From contig JAKFUF010000062.1 in the NCBI GenBank assembly GCA_021732845.1, forward strand, positions 1 to 64,000: DNA of 64,000 bases, read 5' to 3'. The notes beneath the pieces are model-generated. The model was not told the DNA's origin. It saw only the letters and a list, made by a program, of their open reading frames with translations, and ran no database searches. Shown piece by piece: positions 46,585 to 55,722 of the stretch. The DNA is from Planctomycetaceae bacterium (GTDB lineage Bacteria > Planctomycetota > Planctomycetia > Planctomycetales > Planctomycetaceae). Every line of letters starts with the position of its first letter. Position 1 is the stretch's first letter. Position numbers and translations under genes: made by a program.

Positions 46585-48951
46585 ATGAAACAACTCCAGT
46601 CGATCCACACCAACATGCTGGTCTTCAGTGTCTGTTACGCGGTGCTGCTATTGGTGTGCGGGAATACCTTCGCTGATGAAGTGACCATGCTTCCTCGCAC
46701 TCGCAACGAGGTCACAACCAATCCTCGACAAGATCCCGACTCGGAAAAGATCCCGATGAATTCAGAAGACTCAAGCAGTCAGTTGACGGTGGAGCGGATC
46801 TTCTCCGCAAACGAGTTTCAGGAGGATCGAATCGGCACCATCGTCTGGAGCAAGTTGGGCGCGGGCTACTTCACGCTGAAGGGAGCTACGGCCGAGGCCA
46901 ATGTGCCAGCCTTGCTTCGCGTTGACGCGGCAAGCGGCAATGAGGAAATCGTGGTGCCGGCCAGTGCATTCATTCCAACTGGCGAGTCAAAGCCTCTTTC
47001 CGTGGACGGGTTCGCGTTTTCGGCGGATGAATCAAGACTCTTGCTCTACACCAACAGCCAGCGTGTCTGGCGACTCAATACGCGAGGAGATTACTGGGTC
47101 CTGGACATCGCCTCCGGGAAACTGACAAAGCTGGGCGGGGCCGCGTCGCCGTCCACGCTGATGTTCGCGAAGTTTTCGCCCGATGGCTCACGCGTAGCCT
47201 ATGTCCGTGAGAACAACCTCTACATTCAGGACTTGCGCGAGATGAGCATCACGGCGCTGACGACCGACGGGTCGGCCAGGCTCATCAACGGAACCGCGGA
47301 TTGGGTCAATGAAGAAGAGTTGATGATCCGCGACGGCTATCGCTGGAGCCCTGACGGGCAGTCAGTCGCCTTTTGGAGATTTGATACCACAGGCGTCGAA
47401 GAATTCCATCTCATTGACAACACGCAGGGAACCTATCCGCGCCTCACGTCCTTCCCGTATCCCAAGGTTGGCAGGACGAACTCGGCCAGCCGGATCGGCG
47501 TGATCCCCACCGCGGGCGGCGAGACCCGTTGGCTCGACCTGCCGGGTGATCCGCGCGAACACTATCTCCCGCAGATGGAGTGGGCTCCTGACGGCGGAGC
47601 GATTCTGATCCAGCAAATGAATCGCCTGCAGAACGTCAACCGCGTCATGCTGTGGGATGTGAAGTCCGGCGAAATCCGAACCATGCTGACGGAGACAGAT
47701 CCGGCATGGCTGGAGAATGAGAATCCCGTCCGCTGGATGGACAACGGAAAGAGAGTCGTCTGGCTGAGTGAACGCAACGGCTGGCGGCATGCTTATCAGG
47801 CAAGCACCGACGGCAAGGGGTTCTTTGCGATCACAGACGGCGATTTCGATGTGTTGTCAGTGGAAAAGATCGACGAAGTCCACGGGAGACTCTATTTTAC
47901 AGCATCACCAGACAACCCGACTCAACGCTACCTGTACCGAGTGTCGCTCGACGGTGCCAAGCCCGAACGCGTGTCACCGGCGAACCAGCCCGGCTGGCAT
48001 AGCTACGATATTTCGCCAGATGCGACTTGGGCGATCCACAGATACTCAACCTTCAGGACACCGCCAGTCGTTGAGCTGATTCGGCTGGAAGATCATCGGG
48101 TAGTGCGAGTGTTGGCAGACAACTCGAAACTGCGAGAGAAGCTCGCCCGGCTTGAATCTCCGAGCGTCGAACTCTTCCGGGTCGATATCGGGAACGGCTT
48201 GTTGCTCGATGGCTGGTGCCTCAAGCCGCCGATGGTCAATCCGGCGGGAAAGTATCCTTTGCTGTTCCACGTCTATGGCGAACCTCATGGTCAGACGGTA
48301 CGAGATGCCTGGCAGGGACCACTGGGGCTGTGGCACTGGATGCTTGCACAACAGGGCTATCTGGTCGCCAGTGTCGACAATCGGGGAACGAATTCACCGC
48401 GTGGACGCGAGTGGAGAAAGTGCGTCCACCGCAAGATCGGCATCATTGCGCCGGAGGAACAGGCGGCGGCCACACAAGCATTGCTGAAACGCTGGAGTTT
48501 CGCCGACGCGAAACGGGTTGGAATCTGGGGTTGGAGTGGAGGCGGCAGCATGAGCCTGAACGCCATTTTTCGATTCCCAGAGCTGTATCATACGGCGATT
48601 GCCGTCGCTCCCAATGCAGACCAACGTCTTTACGACACGATCTACCAGGAGCGCTACATGGGGTTGCCCGCTGACAACGCCGATGGCTATCGACTCGGCT
48701 CACCAATCACCTGCGCACAGCAGTTGAAAGGAAACCTGCTGCTCGTCCACGGCACCGGAGACGACAACGGCCATTATCAGGGGACCGAAATGCTGATGAA
48801 CGAGTTGATCGCCCACAACAAGCGTTTCACAGTGATGCCCTACCCGGCACGTTCTCATGCGATCAATGAAGGCAGCAACACCGTACTGCATTTCTACTCG
48901 CTGCTGACAGATTACCTGCACACTCACCTGCCTGTTCAGAAGCCAGACTGA
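46585..48951 (+). CDS. S9 family peptidase (dipeptidyl-peptidase IV type)
   Basis: 788 residues. Signal segment LVFSVCYAVLLLVCGNTFAD, an eight-bladed propeller (SKLGAGYFTLKGATAEANVP, YRWSPDGQSVAFWRFDTTGV), then the alpha/beta hydrolase domain with Ser651 in GWSGGGS, Asp726/727 in HGTGDDN and His758 in RSHAI. It cleaves dipeptides or prolyl peptides outside the cytoplasm. The start could be 46585 or 46615 (MLVFSV); the longer frame from 46501 runs into the repeat. The gene lies between the two arms of a 274-bp inverted repeat, so its orientation could flip by recombination. No partner genes on the same strand. Confidence 0.93.
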   Translation: MKQLQSIHTNMLVFSVCYAVLLLVCGNTFADEVTMLPRTRNEVTTNPRQDPDSEKIPMNSEDSSSQLTVERIFSANEFQEDRIGTIVWSKLGAGYFTLKGATAEANVPALLRVDAASGNEEIVVPASAFIPTGESKPLSVDGFAFSADESRLLLYTNSQRVWRLNTRGDYWVLDIASGKLTKLGGAASPSTLMFAKFSPDGSRVAYVRENNLYIQDLREMSITALTTDGSARLINGTADWVNEEELMIRDGYRWSPDGQSVAFWRFDTTGVEEFHLIDNTQGTYPRLTSFPYPKVGRTNSASRIGVIPTAGGETRWLDLPGDPREHYLPQMEWAPDGGAILIQQMNRLQNVNRVMLWDVKSGEIRTMLTETDPAWLENENPVRWMDNGKRVVWLSERNGWRHAYQASTDGKGFFAITDGDFDVLSVEKIDEVHGRLYFTASPDNPTQRYLYRVSLDGAKPERVSPANQPGWHSYDISPDATWAIHRYSTFRTPPVVELIRLEDHRVVRVLADNSKLREKLARLESPSVELFRVDIGNGLLLDGWCLKPPMVNPAGKYPLLFHVYGEPHGQTVRDAWQGPLGLWHWMLAQQGYLVASVDNRGTNSPRGREWRKCVHRKIGIIAPEEQAAATQALLKRWSFADAKRVGIWGWSGGGSMSLNAIFRFPELYHTAIAVAPNADQRLYDTIYQERYMGLPADNADGYRLGSPITCAQQLKGNLLLVHGTGDDNGHYQGTEMLMNELIAHNKRFTVMPYPARSHAINEGSNTVLHFYSLLTDYLHTHLPVQKPD

Positions 48952-49263
48952 CTGTTGTTATTGACTGATAAGCCCGGTTGAAAACGGTGGCGCGGTTCGG
49001 GATGAGTCACGCCTGCGCATGGCGGCGATGGTTTCCCAGATCGATGCGAAGATCGGTCAGTTCGTTGCCGCACTCGAAAAGACCGGGCAACGCGACAATA
49101 CGCTCATCCTCTTCACAAGCGACAACGGCGGGATCGAATCTCTCAAGAATGCCCATGCCGGCGACGTGCCGGATTCACCCCGCAACAGCGAGAACGATCC
49201 GCTACGCGGCCAGAAGGCAACGCTCTAAGGGTCGCGGCAAAAATAACTGTGACATTTGTCTCC

Positions 49264-49537
49264 CTATCCAGCAGCGAACGCCATCAAGGACAGCGAATGA
49301 AGTTGGTGGTGAAGTCGACAAGGCTGGCAAAACGGTGCGGGAATCGTACGGTCATAAATTAACCACGAATTTTCACGAATCTTACGAATATCACGAATGA
49401 TCAACCGGCATGGCTTCGCGGGTGATGGAATCCTGCGCGTTGTTGTTCGTGACATTCGTCTTATTCGTGAAAATTCGTGGTTCCCCCTTCTCGTTGCCTA
49501 AGACCGGCCTTCGGATAGCATCTTGAAGCGTGCTTTA
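49264..49537. repeat. 274-bp long inverted repeat, right copy
   Basis: Reverse complement of 46294-46567 at about 99 percent identity. It is enclosed in the 502-bp element, whereas the left copy lacks the element ends. Contains the same palindrome of ACGAAT-type arms. Confidence 0.92.
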
Positions 49538-49580
49538 GGACGGCGGCAAGAATAACTGTCGAATTTTGACGAGCCGCACA

Positions 49581-49673
49581 GCCAATGAGCCGGAGGGCCT
49601 TAGCCCCCGGTTGGAGGATGATCGGAAGACGCCAACGCCACGAACCGGGCGCTAACGCGCGCCGGCTGATGAA
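49581..49673. repeat. Inverted pair of family A palindromes
   Basis: AATGAGCCGGAGGGCC with TAGCCCCCGGTTGG at 49584 faces AACCGGGCGCTAACGCG with CGCCGGCTGAT at 49643. The design equals the pair at 1999-2141 (REPIN-like). It lies inside the 502-bp element. Confidence 0.75.
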
Positions 49674-49899
49674 TCTGCCCCCAATCGGCGTCCATCCCAA
49701 GCAACTTCACCATGTTATTGTTGCCGCGATCCTAAGAAGGAGGAACTCGCGTTTGCGCGTTTGCCAATTGGCCCGGAAAACTGAGACCGCATAAGTTCAC
49801 GACGGCCATGCATTGTGTCGACTGGTTGCCGACGATCGCCGAACTGACTGGCTACAAGACTGCGGACGATCTGTCATGATCAATCTCTAACAAAGCCGT

Positions 49900-52419
49900 C
49901 TAGCGGCGTGGTTCCATTCCCCACAGGTGGCGCACGAAGAAGTCTTGTCGGCGACGTGCGGCATAGGGAGACTCGCCGATTCCGTGGCCGCCACCGGGGA
50001 CGATCAGGAAATCGAAATCTTTGTCGGCTTTGATGAGCGCGTTGACGACTTGCATCGTCGAGGCGGGATCGACGTTGTGGTCCAGTTCGCCGACGGTCAG
50101 CAGCAGTCTGCCTTGCAGCTTGTGAGCGTTCGTGACGTTCGATTGCTCGGCGTAATGCGGGCCGAGCGGCCAGCCCATCCAGAGTTCGTTCCACCAGATC
50201 TTGTCCATGCGATTGTCGTGACAGCCGCAGTCAGCGACCGCGACCTTGTAGAAGTCCGCGTGGGCCAGCACGGCTCGCAGCGCGCTTTGGCCTCCGGCCG
50301 AGCCGCCGTAGATGGCGACTCGTGAGAGATCCATCTGTGGGTACCTCGTGGCGGCGGCCTGCATCCAGCGAATGCGATCGGGGAAGCCGGAATCGCCGAG
50401 GTTCTTGCAGCTCACGTCCTGAAACGCTTTCGATCGGTTGCTCGTTCCCATGCCGTCGATTTGGACGACGATGAAGCCCAATTCGGCCAGCGTTTGGCGG
50501 TCGTAAAATGGCGCAAACCGCTTCGGCACGAACGAGCCATGGGGGCCAGCGTAGATCTGTTCAATGACCGGATATTTGTTGTTGGCGCCGGGATCGAAGT
50601 TGGTCGGCCTGAAGATCACTCCGAAGATGTCGGTTTTGCCGTCGCGACCTTTCGCCACGAATCGCTCGGGTGGCTTCCAGCCGGTGGCGAGCAGCGCGGA
50701 CCAGTCGGCTCGTTCGAGTTCACAGACCAACGATCCGTCCTTGACGCGACGCAACTCCGTGACCGGCGGCAGATCGACTCGCGAGTAGGTGTCGATCAAC
50801 AATTCGCGATTGGGAGAGAACTCGATCGAGTGCGTCCCGTCGCCAGTCGTGAGCCTCACGAGGTTTGAGCCATCGAAGCCGATGCGGCACTCATGCACGA
50901 AGTACGGATCTTGGGCCGGGTCAATCCCGCTCGCTCGAAACCAAATCTCGCGACGCTCGGCATCCACTCGCTCCACGCCGCGAACGATCCACTCACCGCG
51001 CGTGATCTGGTTTTTCACCGCGCCTGTGCGGGCGTCGTAGAGATACAGGTGATTCCAGCCGTCACGCTCCGACATCCAAATGATCTCGCCGGTTTCATCG
51101 AGATCCCACCGGAATTGTTTGTGGGCGTAATCGATGAACGTCGGCTGATGCTCGTCGATAATTGTTCGCGCGCGGCCGGACTCGGCATCGACGCCGATGA
51201 CTCTCAGCACCTGATGGCCGCGCTGGTTGTAGACGAAGCGAAACTCGTGCGAATCGGGCTGCCAGCGGAGATCCTCGATGTTCCAGGGATTTGGAAACAG
51301 TTCGTCCGGGATTGGAATTTCCTTCATCGTCGCAACATCAAACATGTGTGGCTTTGAGATCGGGATGCGATCTCCCGGCTTCAGGTAATGGAACGAGTGC
51401 AGCTTCGGCTGAAGTTGCTCGCGCGGCGACGATTCAATGAACTGCACTTGCCGATCGTCACCTGCCTGGGTCCGCATCACGACAACGCGGCGACTGTCGG
51501 GAGACCAGGACGCCGCTCCCGAATACGCATCGTCGGGCGTTCCTTCCTGGCTGAGAGACACTTCTTCGCCGCTCTTGCGACCGCGCAGCACGACGTTGTG
51601 CTCCCTCACGAACGCCGTCCATTTCCCATCGGGAGAATCTGCGTTCGACCTGCCTCGCGACGGTTCCTGGCGTTGATTCGGCTTCGGCATGCGAACGCCG
51701 TCAACAATGGCGCGACCGGCGGCTTCGGTCGCTTCAAAAATTCCCAGCGTCTTCCCGTTCGCCGTCACCAGCCACACGTGACCGGCGAATGTGTGCTGCT
51801 CATGTTCCTCGTCCGGCTTGAGCGTCGCATACTCCTTGCGTCTTCCTTCAGTGTCGAGCCAGAAGACCTGAATCGCTTCCTTCGTCCGATTGATGAACCG
51901 CAGCGACGTCTCTTCGCCCGTCCGCTGTGACGGCCGCGGCTCATCGAGCATCGGCAGCGACTCGGCCACCGCCTCTCCGGGGCCGACTTCGCGCAACTCG
52001 TAGGACGAAAGCAGACACTCCCATCGCTTGCCGCCGGCCGAGAATCTCAAGTTCGTGGGCGGATCATCGAAAGCGATCTCATCGAACGGCAATCGCGCGG
52101 CGGCGACTTCAGACTTCAACGCCTTGCCAAGCGAGGTCGCCAGTCGCGAATGATCAAAGGCAATTCTTCGCTGCCCAGCAACAGCATCGACCAACACAAA
52201 CTCTCGCGCTCCCTGACCCAAATCATTGCGATACCAAAACCGCTGATGACCAGTGAGCCACCGCGGACGCACCGCCGACTTGAAAACCTTGTCCCGCGTC
52301 AGCGCTGACAACTGAGCCGCACGGTCGTAATCCGCCTGCGTTCCTTGAGCGTGTGCGTCCGGGAGCGATCGAGCCAGCCCCAAGAGCACAACAACCAGCA
52401 GGCGAAACCGATTCCACAT
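49900..52419 (-). CDS. S9 family peptidase with VHL-beta-like insert
   Basis: 839 residues. Signal peptide (FRLLVVVLLGLARSLPDAHA), the start of the propeller, and then at about 170-233 an inserted module (TSLRFINRTKEAIQVFWLDT, HTFAGHVWLVTANGKTLGIF) that resembles the beta domain of the von Hippel-Lindau protein. The propeller then resumes (SPDGKWTAFVREHNVVLRGR). The C-terminal hydrolase domain has Ser707 in YGGSAGG, Asp780 in GELDHNVD and His812 in GGGHGIGE. It is a dipeptidyl-peptidase IV-type enzyme outside the cytoplasm; the VHL-like module is probably for binding. GGAGGA precedes the ATG at 52419. It follows an ATP-grasp gene on the same strand. Confidence 0.93.
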   Translation of the reverse strand: MWNRFRLLVVVLLGLARSLPDAHAQGTQADYDRAAQLSALTRDKVFKSAVRPRWLTGHQRFWYRNDLGQGAREFVLVDAVAGQRRIAFDHSRLATSLGKALKSEVAAARLPFDEIAFDDPPTNLRFSAGGKRWECLLSSYELREVGPGEAVAESLPMLDEPRPSQRTGEETSLRFINRTKEAIQVFWLDTEGRRKEYATLKPDEEHEQHTFAGHVWLVTANGKTLGIFEATEAAGRAIVDGVRMPKPNQRQEPSRGRSNADSPDGKWTAFVREHNVVLRGRKSGEEVSLSQEGTPDDAYSGAASWSPDSRRVVVMRTQAGDDRQVQFIESSPREQLQPKLHSFHYLKPGDRIPISKPHMFDVATMKEIPIPDELFPNPWNIEDLRWQPDSHEFRFVYNQRGHQVLRVIGVDAESGRARTIIDEHQPTFIDYAHKQFRWDLDETGEIIWMSERDGWNHLYLYDARTGAVKNQITRGEWIVRGVERVDAERREIWFRASGIDPAQDPYFVHECRIGFDGSNLVRLTTGDGTHSIEFSPNRELLIDTYSRVDLPPVTELRRVKDGSLVCELERADWSALLATGWKPPERFVAKGRDGKTDIFGVIFRPTNFDPGANNKYPVIEQIYAGPHGSFVPKRFAPFYDRQTLAELGFIVVQIDGMGTSNRSKAFQDVSCKNLGDSGFPDRIRWMQAAATRYPQMDLSRVAIYGGSAGGQSALRAVLAHADFYKVAVADCGCHDNRMDKIWWNELWMGWPLGPHYAEQSNVTNAHKLQGRLLLTVGELDHNVDPASTMQVVNALIKADKDFDFLIVPGGGHGIGESPYAARRRQDFFVRHLWGMEPRR

Positions 52420-52422
52420 GAG

Positions 52423-52788
52423 TCATCCTCCGACGTGATCCGTGAAGCCGTCGCACCCGATCCGACTGACGTTGACACATCCCTTTGCAGGCCGCTCGGC
52501 CAGGAACTCGCGGGTGGCGGTGGCGAGGTTGCGGCCGACGGCGCGGTCGCCGTCGGTCATGCGGTTCTGATCGCTCAGATCGCTGCCAAACACAGGCGGA
52601 CGGTGTGAGGGTTGCCGTTCGTCGCGACCAAACGCGCGGACCGGCATTTTAAACGATCGGGAAGGCAATCGAAATGGGCCGAGCCAGCGCAAAGTCGTGT
52701 ACTCGTCTCTTCGCGTGCGGAACGAATTGAAGTCGCACACATCGAAGGAGCGGTCGTTCAAAATGACCCGGGTCACTTCACTCGCCAA
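52423..52788 (-). CDS. Unrecognised small ORF between two minus-strand genes
   Basis: An open frame of 121 residues from TTG 52788 that overlaps the end of the ATP-grasp gene by 11 bases and ends 3 bases before the S9 peptidase start. The text (VTRVILNDRSFDVCDFNSFR, DQNRMTDGDRAVGRNLATAT) is not low-complexity, but I know no family like it, and the start codon is weak. It may be a decayed gene, or chance in high-GC sequence. If it is not a gene, this 358-base gap is empty. Confidence 0.25.
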   Translation of the reverse strand: MASEVTRVILNDRSFDVCDFNSFRTRRDEYTTLRWLGPFRLPSRSFKMPVRAFGRDERQPSHRPPVFGSDLSDQNRMTDGDRAVGRNLATATREFLAERPAKGCVNVSRIGCDGFTDHVGG

Positions 52789-53800
52789 CTGTCTGCGGGC
52801 TGTTTGAGCGCCCGCTGACAGTCCGGCCGATCCCGCGTTCGATCAACTCGGCGAAGCGGGCGGCGCTTCTGGGTCGAGCACGAAAGAAGAGTTCGGGTTC
52901 AACTCCTTCGCACTCGGAAAGCAGGCAGCCAGTGGCAGTCTCGATGATGTCGATTCGCAAGTAGAGCAGCATCCCGCAAGCGCTGCTTCCGCGATGAGCG
53001 AATGCGCGCGGAACGGCGGAGGCGGCCCGATCACCCAAATCGCGCACGCCCCCTGGCGGATCGGCGAAGCGGAGTGAGCCTCCTCGCTCGGCATGCACCA
53101 TGATCTGGCCGCCAGCAGGGAGTTTGTGAATGCCGTGACTGTATTCTCCGCCGAAATACACGAGCGACCATTCGCCGTTCGTCTGAATCTCGGGCAGAAA
53201 GGGCTGCACCAATTGAGCTCCGCGCTGACAACGGTTCACGAACTCCTGCTGAAATGCCTGCGCTGCCTGGCGATCAGGCAAGAACTCCAACCCCGCGCCG
53301 GCGGCCGACACGGCAGGCTTGATAATGGTGCCGCCGTGTCGTCCGACAAAGGATTCAAGATCAAACGACTCGCCAACAGGAATGAACTGCGTGGGAACGA
53401 TCGGCACACCGACCGCCGCAAAGTCGCGCAAGTAGCGTTTATCCATCAGCCAGAGCATCACCTGTGGCTCGTTCTCAACGACCAGGTCCGTGGCGGCGAG
53501 TTGTTCGAGCCAATCCAGAAAACCCTGGAGCTGCTCGTCGCTGTCTTGGTAATCCCAGGGAGAGCGGATGATGAGGATGTCAAATCGATCCATCAGTTGC
53601 GACGGTTCCATCCCCCAGACCACGGCCGAGACTTGGTGCCCGCGCCGGCGGAGTTCTTCGACCAGTAACTGATCGTCGGGACAAAATGGCGGCTCGGTCG
53701 GCACGAAATCCGGTTCGGCGGCAGTGGGAAAATAGTCGGCCAGTTTTTCGGCACTGCTGGTGATAATACCGATGCGCTGGGATGGCTGGGTTGGGTGCAT
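52778..53800 (-). CDS. ATP-grasp (RimK/glutathione synthetase-like) protein
   Basis: 340 residues. The N-terminal part has DQLLVEELRRRGHQVSAVVW, the linker IIRSPWDYQDSDEQLQGFLD, then the ATP-grasp fold with TIIKPAVSAAGAGLEFL (Lys binding ATP) and QPFLPEIQTNGEWSLVYFGG. The late part LYLRIDIIETATGCLLSECE with GVEPELFFR gives the Mg-binding Glu residues. It would join a carboxylate to an amine or thiol using ATP in the cytoplasm; the substrate is unknown. The ATG at 53800 overlaps the stop of the upstream esterase by one base (TGATG), so translation is coupled. It is odd for a cytoplasmic ligase to be tied to an exported esterase. Confidence 0.85.
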   Translation of the reverse strand: MHPTQPSQRIGIITSSAEKLADYFPTAAEPDFVPTEPPFCPDDQLLVEELRRRGHQVSAVVWGMEPSQLMDRFDILIIRSPWDYQDSDEQLQGFLDWLEQLAATDLVVENEPQVMLWLMDKRYLRDFAAVGVPIVPTQFIPVGESFDLESFVGRHGGTIIKPAVSAAGAGLEFLPDRQAAQAFQQEFVNRCQRGAQLVQPFLPEIQTNGEWSLVYFGGEYSHGIHKLPAGGQIMVHAERGGSLRFADPPGGVRDLGDRAASAVPRAFAHRGSSACGMLLYLRIDIIETATGCLLSECEGVEPELFFRARPRSAARFAELIERGIGRTVSGRSNSPQTVGE

Positions 53801-55683
53801 CAAGGCCTTTCATTCCACGCCAGACGCAGGAACTTCGGAGCAGCGCCTTTCCAGAGCGGGACTTGGTTGGCGGGGGTGCCTGGGGCGACGAAGTGGGCGC
53901 AGAGGCCGAGTTGGTCGATTTCTGCCCAGCTCGTGGGCGGGCCATCGGCGGAGGTAAAGTCCTTCAGATCGAGTGTGAGAGTTTGTTCGGCTGCAGCGCC
54001 TTCGATTTCTCGTCCGCAGACGAAGGTCCGGCGCTGGCCGCGGTAGCTGCGCCATTCGTTTTGCTGGAGCACGATGGTCATGCGGTTCGTTTGAGGCATC
54101 TTGAGCGTGATTTGGAGCTTCGAGCCGTCCGGGCCGCTCCAGAGGGGATCGGTCACTTTGCGTGTCCAGAACTGCTGATGCGTGGCATGACCTGCATTGA
54201 GCACATACCAGTCACGCAGTCCGTGGGTGAAGTCTTCGATGAGTGTGGTCGGTTTCGCGGTGAGCGGGGGATTGGCGTGTTTCACTTCGGGAGCGCTGAG
54301 CGAGTGGAGGAGACTGCTGATGCAAACCTCGGTCACGGGTTTGGCGTTGCCGGGAATGGCGGCGAGTGATTCGGGCTTGGGCAGGCGGTACATGACATTT
54401 GCGAAGGCGAAGAGCGGCAGGTCGTGTGTGTGCAGTGGAAGGGTTGCGATGAAGTCGTCACCTTCGCGAACGGCATTCGCGCTGCGCCAGAAGCGGGCGC
54501 GGGGATCAGGATCGACGCTGTAGAAGATCTCGACCCGGGCGACGGGCAGCGTTTTGGCATCAGGTGTGACGTTCAGCACCATTTCTGGAGTGAAAGTGAG
54601 TGTGCTGGCGGGGGTTTCCGGCAACGCAGGACCGCCGTTGAGATGGCGATCGAACCACAACGGCATCGCCACCGCCACTTCGGGAGTGAGGTGGTGGTTC
54701 ATATGCGGCACCCAACTGTAGCGTGTGGGTTGGTCCGCGATCAGCGCATTCGTGCGATACACGTCGTCCATCCAGCCGTGGAAGTCGTTCGTGGCACTGC
54801 GATGCAGGACGGGGCAGCGGATGAGCGGTGCGTAGCTCTCGAAACTCAAGGTGCGGCGGAAGACTTCGACATCGCCTTTGATCTGCTCCTGCCGTGCCTT
54901 GCCGCCGATGAACTCATGCGTCTGCCAACGCCAGCCCTGACCTCCCACGCCTGGCACCGCCGCTTTCACGCGATCATCAGTGCCTGCGACATACATCGTG
55001 AGATTGCCGCCCATGGAGTAGCCATGTACACCTAGCTTCTGTGGATCGACCTCCGGCTGATGTTCGAGAAACGTGAGCCCGCGGCGGCAGCCGAGCGTAA
55101 GGAGATACCAGTTGCTGTTCTTGGGGTGCTCGTGGTAGTCAAAGAACTGCCCCGGTCCCGGCAGCATCGTGCTGTAGCCCTGCACATTGAGCTGAGAAGG
55201 ATCGACCGCGCCCCAGTCGGTGTTTGGATCGCCGGGCTCTGACTTCTCGCAGGTGTTGAATGGTGGTTTGCCCGTGCCGCTGCCACCCCAGTTCACAGAC
55301 AGCCCCGCGTAACCACGCCCGACCAGCAGTTTCACCTCATGCAAGAACGCCCGCTGACCTCCTCCATGGATGTGCATCACTGCCGGGAGTTTTTCTTTCG
55401 TACCCACGGGAAAACCGTAGATGGCCGCCATGCGTGCTGGCTTGCCCTTGAAGTGGCCGATCAAATACCGCACATGCCGAAATACGCCGCCATCCTCCTG
55501 CCACTCGCGGATGACCTCGGTTTCGAGCGCGTCTTTGCGTGGATCAAAATCGGCCCACAGCTCCTTCACGGAACTCGGGATCGCGTCGGCCGCGAGAGCG
55601 AGGTTTGAGCCAAGCCACGGCAGTGCGGCGAGGGCGCTGCCGGACTGGAGGAATCGGCGGCGGTCAAGTGGGCGTGAATTCAT
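53800..55683 (-). CDS. Tat-exported alpha/beta hydrolase (acetyl xylan esterase-like)
   Basis: 627 residues. A twin-arginine signal (LDRRRFLQSGSALAALPWLG), then an esterase domain at about 40-370 with oxyanion text MHIHGGGQRAFLHEVKLL, the nucleophile in GYSMGGN, and a likely acid and His near NDFHGWMDDVY and VPHMNHHLTPEV. A C-terminal beta-rich region (TLIEDFTHGLRDWYVLNAGH, WTRKVTDPLWSGPDGSKLQI) looks like a carbohydrate-binding module. It probably removes acyl groups from polysaccharide. It lies 39 bases after a sialate-O-acetylesterase gene on the same strand, and its stop overlaps the ATP-grasp start. The three may be one operon. Confidence 0.88.
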   Translation of the reverse strand: MNSRPLDRRRFLQSGSALAALPWLGSNLALAADAIPSSVKELWADFDPRKDALETEVIREWQEDGGVFRHVRYLIGHFKGKPARMAAIYGFPVGTKEKLPAVMHIHGGGQRAFLHEVKLLVGRGYAGLSVNWGGSGTGKPPFNTCEKSEPGDPNTDWGAVDPSQLNVQGYSTMLPGPGQFFDYHEHPKNSNWYLLTLGCRRGLTFLEHQPEVDPQKLGVHGYSMGGNLTMYVAGTDDRVKAAVPGVGGQGWRWQTHEFIGGKARQEQIKGDVEVFRRTLSFESYAPLIRCPVLHRSATNDFHGWMDDVYRTNALIADQPTRYSWVPHMNHHLTPEVAVAMPLWFDRHLNGGPALPETPASTLTFTPEMVLNVTPDAKTLPVARVEIFYSVDPDPRARFWRSANAVREGDDFIATLPLHTHDLPLFAFANVMYRLPKPESLAAIPGNAKPVTEVCISSLLHSLSAPEVKHANPPLTAKPTTLIEDFTHGLRDWYVLNAGHATHQQFWTRKVTDPLWSGPDGSKLQITLKMPQTNRMTIVLQQNEWRSYRGQRRTFVCGREIEGAAAEQTLTLDLKDFTSADGPPTSWAEIDQLGLCAHFVAPGTPANQVPLWKGAAPKFLRLAWNERP

Positions 55684-55722
55684 GGTGTGGGTTCATCGCG
55701 GGTTCGGGATTCAGGGCTGGCG

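Larger units (their letters stand above)
49230..49731. mobile_element. 502-bp non-coding mobile element with terminal inverted repeats
   Basis: The left end reads GGTCGCGGCAAAAATAAC and the right end, reverse complemented, GGATCGCGGCAACAATAAC. CTAAG occurs directly outside both ends (49225-49229 and 49732-49736), as expected of a 5-bp target duplication, and the flanking sulfatase text rejoins when the element is removed. Inside are the 274-bp repeat (49264-49537), a third end-like sequence GGACGGCGGCAAGAATAAC at 49538, and an inverted pair of family A palindromes. It has no transposase, so it resembles a MITE moved in trans or a nest of two such elements. Confidence 0.75.
48977..49879 (+). 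pseudogene. Sulfatase pseudogene split by an inserted element
   Basis: First piece, 48977-49228: ENGGAVRDESRLRMAAMVSQ, then QRDNTLILFTSDNGGIESLK and PLRGQKATL. Second piece, 49736-49879: EGGTRVCAFANWPGKLRPHK, then TTAMHCVDWLPTIAELTGYK. Together they read as one uninterrupted internal stretch of a sulfatase (LRGQKATLYEGGTRV) with the element at 49230-49731 between them. Both pieces are in the same frame. The N-terminal half with the CxPxR signature is missing, so the gene was already broken or later lost its front. The C-terminal end stops at TGA 49877-49879. Confidence 0.8.

Noticed and set aside
49264-49455. 63-residue ORFs within the two 274-bp repeat copies (also at 46376)
   Set aside because: They are translated from a palindromic repeat rich in ACGAAT. 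Both copies share them only because the DNA is the same; no start signal or export feature.
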